This document shows, piece by piece, positions 32,474 to 35,637 of a stretch of 35,637 bases of DNA (the stretch's first letter is position 1; each line of letters begins with the position of its first letter). The DNA lies in the NCBI GenBank assembly GCA_964484135.1, contig CAZAEL010000022.1, forward strand, positions 1 through 35,637. Reading direction: 5' to 3'. This DNA comes from CAZAEL01 sp964484135 (GTDB lineage Bacteria; Elusimicrobiota; Elusimicrobia; FEN-1173). Below the pieces are notes generated by a model. It searched no databases. It had not been told where the DNA came from and saw nothing but the letters and a program-made list of their open reading frames with translations. A program made the position numbers and the translations under genes.

Positions 32474-33954
32474 CCGTCCGCGTCCGTTTCGCTCCGTCGC
32501 CCACCGGGTTCCTCCACATCGGCGGCGCCCGCACCGCCCTCTTCAACTGGCTCTTCGCCCGGCACACGGGCGGCGCCTTCATTTTGCGCATCGAGGACAC
32601 GGACGAGGTCCGCTCCACCCAGGACTCGGTGGAGGCCATCTTCCTCGGCATGAAATGGCTGGGCCTGGACTGGGACGAAGGCCCCACCTCGGCCGCGGAC
32701 CCCAACGCGCATGAAGGCGATTCCGGCCCGTACTTCCAGATGCAGCGGCTGGACCTGTACAAAAAGGCCGTGGACCGTCTGGTGGCCGAGGGCAAGGCGT
32801 ACCCCTGCTACTGCACCCCGGAAGAGGTCCAGAAGATGCGGGAACGCGCGCAACTTTTGAAGCGTCCGCCCAAATACGACGGCACCTGCCGCAACCTCAC
32901 CCCGGCCCAGCGCCAGGCCCGGGCCGCGGAAGGCCGCACCGCCAGCGTCCGCTTCAAGACGCCGGCGGAGGGCGCGGTGGAGTTCCAGGACATCGTGCGC
33001 GGCCCCATGAAGTTCGAAAATTCCCTGCTGGAAGACTTCGTCATCCAGAAAACATCGGGCGTGCCCACGTACAACTTCGCCTGCGTGGTGGACGACCACG
33101 AAATGAAGATCACCCACGTGGTCCGGGGGGACGACCACCTCTCCAACACCCCGCGCCAGGTCCTCGCGTACCAGGCCCTGGGCTGGACCCCGCCCCAATT
33201 CGCCCATTTGTCCATGATCCTGGGGCCGGACGGCAGCCGTCTCTCCAAGCGGCACGGCGCCACCTCCGTGCAGGAATACGAGCAGGCCGGGTACCTGCCC
33301 GAGGCGGTGCGCAACTACCTGGCGCTCCTGGGCTGGTCCACGGAGGACAGCCAGGACCTCTTCACCCAGGAAGAGCTGGTGCAAAAGTTCACGCTGGAGC
33401 GCTGCGGCAAAAGCCCGGCCATCTTCGACCCCAACAAGCTCATCTGGATGAACGGCGAATACATCCGCAAGATGTCCCTCAAGGAGTTGGCGGACCGGGC
33501 CATGCCCTTCATCCGGCAGGCGGGCTTCTTGAACGGACAGGAAGACGCCCGCCGGGCCGAGATCGAGGCGGCCCTGGCCCTGGAGCATGAAAAGGTCAAG
33601 CTCCTCACGGACGTGCCCCGGCTCATCGATTTCTTCTTCAAGGCGGTGGAATACGACCCCGCCTCCGTGGAAAAGGTGCTCAAGAAGGACGACGTCACGG
33701 ACATTTTGAAGGACGCGGTCATGCTCTTCGAAAACCTCCACCCCTTCACCGCGGCCAGCACGGAGCTGGCCTGCAAACTGCTGGCGGAAAAGCGGGGGGT
33801 CAAGAACGCGGCCGTGTTCCACCCCATCCGGGTGTCGGTGTCGGGCCGCACCCAGGGGCCCAGCCTCTTCCACATGCTGGAGGTGCTGGGCCGGGACCGC
33901 TCCGTCCGCCGCATCCAGGACACCCTGGACAAGCTCTCCACCGCGGCCATTTAA
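32470..33954 (+). CDS. gltX: Glutamate-tRNA ligase
   Basis: The 494-residue class I synthetase has the HIGH-type motif in FAPSPTGFLHIGGARTALFNW (near 7-27) and the KMSKS-type motif SRLSKRHGAT (near 256-265). LRIEDTDEVRST is the characteristic amino-acid-site loop. Cys residues at YPCYCT and later TC may form the GluRS zinc site. The C-terminal helical anticodon-binding region covers about 330-494. Discriminating and non-discriminating types cannot be told apart by eye. The adjacent tRNA-Gln makes the question relevant, because bacteria without GlnRS use GluRS plus GatCAB. Confidence 0.95.
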   Translation: MTVRVRFAPSPTGFLHIGGARTALFNWLFARHTGGAFILRIEDTDEVRSTQDSVEAIFLGMKWLGLDWDEGPTSAADPNAHEGDSGPYFQMQRLDLYKKAVDRLVAEGKAYPCYCTPEEVQKMRERAQLLKRPPKYDGTCRNLTPAQRQARAAEGRTASVRFKTPAEGAVEFQDIVRGPMKFENSLLEDFVIQKTSGVPTYNFACVVDDHEMKITHVVRGDDHLSNTPRQVLAYQALGWTPPQFAHLSMILGPDGSRLSKRHGATSVQEYEQAGYLPEAVRNYLALLGWSTEDSQDLFTQEELVQKFTLERCGKSPAIFDPNKLIWMNGEYIRKMSLKELADRAMPFIRQAGFLNGQEDARRAEIEAALALEHEKVKLLTDVPRLIDFFFKAVEYDPASVEKVLKKDDVTDILKDAVMLFENLHPFTAASTELACKLLAEKRGVKNAAVFHPIRVSVSGRTQGPSLFHMLEVLGRDRSVRRIQDTLDKLSTAAI

Positions 33955-34026
33955 GCTCTCCCCGCGACATCTCCCCACCACGAACGCCGGCCGGCCCTCT
34001 CCCGGTTTTACCGAGGGATTCTGAAA

Positions 34027-34050
34027 CGGCGGGGGAAAGACCCCTCGCCG
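34027..34050 (+). promoter_or_regulatory. Strong hairpin before the ACT gene
   Basis: CGGCGGGGG (34027-34035) pairs with CCCCTCGCCG (34041-34050), giving nine pairs with one bulged T and an AAAGA loop. The ACT gene's Shine-Dalgarno sequence begins right after it. There is no T-run, so it is not a terminator; it may stabilise a processed end or tune translation. Confidence 0.45.
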
Positions 34051-34064
34051 GAAGGAGACAGAAG

Positions 34065-34490
34065 ATGGCCAACAAAATCGGCAAAATCACGGTGTGGAGC
34101 GTGGAGCTGGACGACCACCCGGGCGCCATGGCGGGCAAGCTCAAGCCCTTGGCGGACGCGGGCGCGGACCTGCAGTTCCTGCTGGGCCGGCGCAAGCCCG
34201 AGTCGCCGGGCCGGGGCGTCCTGTTCGTGGCGCCCCTCCAGGGGGCCAAGCAGGAGGCCGCGGCCAAGGCCGCGGGGTTCGTCCCGTCCACGGACCTCAT
34301 CGGCGTGGCGGTGCAGGGCGCCAACAAGGCGGGTCTGGGCATGCGCCTCAGCCAGGCCCTGGCGCAGGCCGGCATCAACCTGCGGGGGCTGTCCGCCTCG
34401 GTCATCGGTCCGGAGTTCTACGCCCTCTTCGCCTTCGACAACCCAGCCGACGCGGACAAAGGCTTCAAAGAACTCGGCAAGGTTCAATAG
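34065..34490 (+). CDS. Tandem ACT-domain protein
   Basis: The 141-residue protein appears to consist of two ACT-like repeats. The first is about residues 6-70 (ITVWSVELDDHPGAMAGKLKPLADAGADLQFL, with the HPG ligand-loop motif). The second is about 78-141 (IGVAVQGANKAGLGMRLSQALAQAGINLRGLSASVIG). There is no catalytic domain. Such proteins bind amino acids and are often regulatory. AAGGAG stands before the ATG. It follows gltX and precedes the tRNA region; its ligand is unknown. Confidence 0.82.
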   Translation: MANKIGKITVWSVELDDHPGAMAGKLKPLADAGADLQFLLGRRKPESPGRGVLFVAPLQGAKQEAAAKAAGFVPSTDLIGVAVQGANKAGLGMRLSQALAQAGINLRGLSASVIGPEFYALFAFDNPADADKGFKELGKVQ

Positions 34491-34513
34491 GCGTTAGAAA
34501 GGTTCTCCGGCGC

Positions 34514-34632
34514 GGGTCCCCTCTCCCGCTTGCGGGAGAAGGGTCGCGGCATCCAGCGAATGCCGCGACGGGCGCGAGCCCAGGCCCTTCGCCAAGGGAG
34601 GCGAAGGAAGCGCGGCGGGGGTGAGGGGTCCC
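34514..34632. repeat. 119-bp multi-hairpin repeat element
   Basis: The ends GGGTCCCCTCTCCC (34514-34527) and GGGTGAGGGGTCCC (34619-34632) are inverted repeats at 12 of 14 positions. Inside are three perfect hairpins: CTCCCGC/GCGGGAG (34523-34538), GTCGCGGCAT/ATGCCGCGAC (34543-34569) and CCTTCGCC/GGCGAAGG (34586-34607). It resembles dispersed CCCTCTCCCGC...GGTGAGGG elements seen in many environmental bacteria. It has no coding content. Confidence 0.8.
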
Positions 34633-34646
34633 CGGAGGGAACCCGT

Positions 34647-34675
34647 TTGCCCGCCCCTCCCAAAACTGGTAAAAT
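34647..34675 (+). promoter_or_regulatory. Likely promoter of the tRNA-Gln-like/tRNA-Gln transcript
   Basis: TTGCCC (34647-34652) and TAAAAT (34670-34675) are separated by 17 bp. The -10 matches five of six consensus bases; the -35 is weaker. Transcription would start near 34682, about 11 bases before the tRNA-like element. No comparable promoter is visible between that element and the intact tRNA-Gln, so both are probably on one transcript. Confidence 0.6.
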
Positions 34676-34692
34676 TCCCCGTCTCCATTCAT

Positions 34693-34938
34693 TCCCGGAT
34701 GGTGTCACGGGTCACAGTTGCGACCTGATGGGAGCAACGCAGGTGACGGGTTTGCGTCAGCAAACCCCGGGTGTCGGCTCCTGGGCGTGCTAACGCCCGA
34801 GCGACACCACGCATGGCTCTGAACCATGTGGTCTAGGTCGCAGTGGATGAACGGCGAACAAAATTCGCCGTTTATAGAGTGAAGCGGGCGTCCGCTCCAC
34901 GAAGGCGTGGGGGCCGCCATCCTAGTCCGGACTAGGAT
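34693..34938 (+). ncRNA. Expanded tRNA-Gln-like element with D-loop and T-loop insertions
   Basis: Three blocks match the downstream tRNA-Gln almost exactly: 34693-34710 (acceptor 5' strand and D-arm, 17/18), 34808-34838 (whole anticodon arm with CTG, variable loop and T-stem 5' strand, 30/31) and 34919-34930 (T-stem 3' strand and five acceptor bases, 12/12). Between them are 97 bases in the D-loop, just after GG, and about 78 bases in the T-loop, just after TCG. Both insertions consist of hairpins, including GGGTTTGC/GCAAACCC (34748-34767), GGTGTCG/CGACACC (34770-34808) enclosing GGGCGT/ACGCCC, AACGGCGAA/TTCGCCGTT (34850-34872) and GTGAAGCGG/CCGCTCCAC (34879-34900). The acceptor stem can keep only five pairs. 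It may be a novel RNA or a disrupted tRNA duplicate. Confidence 0.65.
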
Positions 34939-34964
34939 TCGCAACAAACAGGACAACAATTTAT

Positions 34965-35035
34965 TCCCGGATGGTGTAACGGTAGCACGCATGGCTCTGA
35001 ACCATGTAGTCTAGGTTCGAATCCTAGTCCGGGAG
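34965..35035 (+). tRNA. tRNA-Gln (anticodon CTG)
   Basis: The 71-nt cloverleaf is complete. The acceptor pairs TCCCGGA/TCCGGGA with discriminator G, the D-arm has GG in its loop, the anticodon stem is CATGG/CCATG with loop CTCTGAA, and the T-arm is CTAGG-TTCGAAT-CCTAG. The anticodon CTG reads CAG (Gln). The weak first pair U1-A72 is typical of bacterial tRNA-Gln. CCA is not encoded. A hairpin terminator follows at 35046. Confidence 0.95.
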
Positions 35036-35045
35036 GCTTTGAAAT

Positions 35046-35069
35046 AAACCGTTGATTTGCAACGGTTTT
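35046..35069 (+). terminator. Hairpin after tRNA-Gln, probable terminator
   Basis: AAACCGTTG (35046-35054) pairs perfectly with CAACGGTTT (35060-35068) around an ATTTG loop. Four T residues (35066-35069) fall at the end of the stem, and AGAAAA follows. It is a weak to moderate intrinsic terminator 10 bases after the tRNA. Confidence 0.6.
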
Positions 35070-35197
35070 AGAAAATGCGGGGCAAGACAGTAATCAAAAC
35101 TCCGCGTTTTTCCGTCGAGAAGGCGGTTCGAGATCAACATGGACCCCAAGCATGAATGATGTTACGGAATCACCGCTTAGGTTGGATAGTTTCCCGA
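35070..35197. other. Unassigned lower-GC spacer
   Basis: I see no gene here on either strand. The base composition is visibly lower in GC than the array to the left and resembles the recombinase-like region to the right. It may be the edge of an integrated element next to the tRNA. Confidence 0.5.
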
Positions 35198-35231
35198 GGG
35201 CATTGCAGATTCAATCCGCAATGCCCTTTTT
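35198..35231 (+). terminator. Intrinsic terminator, plus-strand orientation
   Basis: GGGCATTGC (35198-35206) pairs perfectly with GCAATGCCC (35218-35226) and is followed by TTTTT (35227-35231). The orientation stops plus-strand transcripts. It overlaps the last codons of the minus-strand recombinase-like gene, so it may guard against read-through from the tRNA side. Confidence 0.75.
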
Positions 35232-35637
35232 CGTGGGCCCGGAGTTCGGGCCCACTGGACCGAACGAGGACCCACGCCCCGACGCTTTGGAGGTCATGGC
35301 TCTGCCCATGACCGGATTGTCGGGGTCACGCTTCAACAGTCGCCACACCGTTGAGCCACACCACTTCCCCTGTCGGCGGGTTTCGTGATCCTCCACGTTA
35401 AGACGTTTAGCGATTTTCTCCATGGACAACCCCTCTGCCGCCAATTCCTGAATACGCCGAATCCATTTCAGTTCAATCGCATTAATGGCCCAGCCTTGTT
35501 CGGTTATCTTCTGCCCAAAGGGCATGCGTCCAATTCCCCGGACGTTTCTTTGCGATTGGGAGCCTGACGCCAGTATGATTGCCCTATCCGCTTCCGCATA
35601 TAATTCAGAGGGGACATTCTCTCCCGTAAATAATCGA
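35211..35637 (-). CDS. Serine-recombinase-like C-terminal region, partial at window edge
   Basis: The minus-strand frame is open from the right edge to a TGA at 35211-35213, about 142 residues. A Met at 35525 is internal, because the frame continues upstream to the edge. The segment GRMPFGQKITEQGWAINAIELKWIRRIQELAAEGLSMEKIAKRLNVEDH followed by RRQGKWCGSTVWRLLKRD follows the 'recombinase' domain that comes after the catalytic domain in serine recombinases. The N-terminal catalytic domain would lie outside the window. The tail (last 30 residues) is Gly/Ser/Pro-rich and coded by palindromic DNA. Base composition differs from the rest of the window, which suggests transfer. Completeness cannot be judged. 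Confidence 0.6.
   Translation of the reverse strand, partial: RLFTGENVPSELYAEADRAIILASGSQSQRNVRGIGRMPFGQKITEQGWAINAIELKWIRRIQELAAEGLSMEKIAKRLNVEDHETRRQGKWCGSTVWRLLKRDPDNPVMGRAMTSKASGRGSSFGPVGPNSGPTKKGIAD
35233..35255. repeat. Perfect 9-bp hairpin next to terminator
   Basis: GTGGGCCCG (35233-35241) and CGGGCCCAC (35247-35255) pair perfectly around GAGTT. It lies 1 base beyond the T-run of the preceding terminator and inside the end of the recombinase-like frame, where it encodes Gly/Pro residues. It could be a second terminator stem or a recombination site arm. Confidence 0.55.

Noticed and set aside
34530..34793. Small ORFs in the ACT-tRNA gap
   Set aside because: They lie across a multi-hairpin repeat, a promoter and the tRNA-like element, and have no coding character.
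34693..34938. Reading the expanded tRNA-like element as a T-box leader, tmRNA or a tRNA with group I intron
   Set aside because: There is no T-box consensus, no Ala-type end or tag frame, and the insertions are in the D- and T-loops, not the anticodon loop where group I introns sit.
35152..35388. Plus-strand ORF opposite the recombinase-like gene
   Set aside because: The minus-strand frame has a recognisable domain and runs to the edge, and an intrinsic plus-strand terminator lies inside this ORF.

Overview
The window is about 35.6 kb of high-GC DNA, by eye roughly two-thirds G+C over most of its length, with one run of 100 Ns (11481-11580) that marks a scaffold join, so it is probably a metagenome or draft assembly. 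Genes for heptose phosphate metabolism (gmhA, rfaE2), phosphatidylethanolamine synthesis (psd, pssA) and a PilZ protein point to a diderm (LPS-type) bacterium. The gene order and the many short palindromic repeats resemble candidate-phylum genomes of the Omnitrophota/Elusimicrobiota kind. That placement is inference only, since no phylogeny could be run.

Layout. 1-5452: aroK, aroB, an M24 Xaa-Pro peptidase, efp, accB, accC. 5595-6682: gmhA, rfaE2. 6686-9246: thiamin genes thiD2, thiE, thiC. 9337-13161: thrB, lysC (cut by the gap), cimA (start lost in the gap). 13158-14690: an IlvD-family protein that seems to lack the Fe-S ligands. 14742-18555: a regulated branched-chain operon made of a consensus sigma70 promoter, a 28-codon Leu/Val-rich leader peptide, a terminator/antiterminator pair, a single-chain ilvN-ilvB fusion and ilvC. 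18659-20300: psd, pssA. 20390-25508: leuA, leuC, leuD, a PilZ protein, leuB. 25552-26646: an SGNH hydrolase. 26656-29124, minus strand: an oxidoreductase, an FmdB-type zinc ribbon and an AmrS-type radical SAM protein. 29275-34490: macro-domain protein, hisG, GT-C glycosyltransferase, gltX, ACT protein. 34514-35637: a structured repeat, a promoter, an expanded tRNA-Gln-like element, a normal tRNA-Gln(CTG), terminators, and the C-terminal part of a serine-recombinase-like gene in DNA of visibly lower GC.

The genes form an almost continuous anabolic array. Citramalate synthase, acetolactate synthase, KARI and the Leu enzymes together give Ile/Val/Leu, with aspartate-family, shikimate, thiamin, phospholipid and heptose steps interspersed. 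Most gaps inside the array hold palindromic elements that end at, or run into, the next start codon.

Most notable: (1) a tRNA-Gln-like element whose D-loop and T-loop are each replaced by a large hairpin-rich insertion while the rest of the tRNA body is almost identical to the intact tRNA-Gln 27 bp downstream; (2) a repeat with 16-bp terminal inverted repeats whose right end contains the next gene's start region, two copies of which carry a conserved 20-21 codon micro-ORF overlapping that start; (3) a complete transcription attenuator before ilvNB; (4) an IlvD homologue without the expected cluster cysteines.
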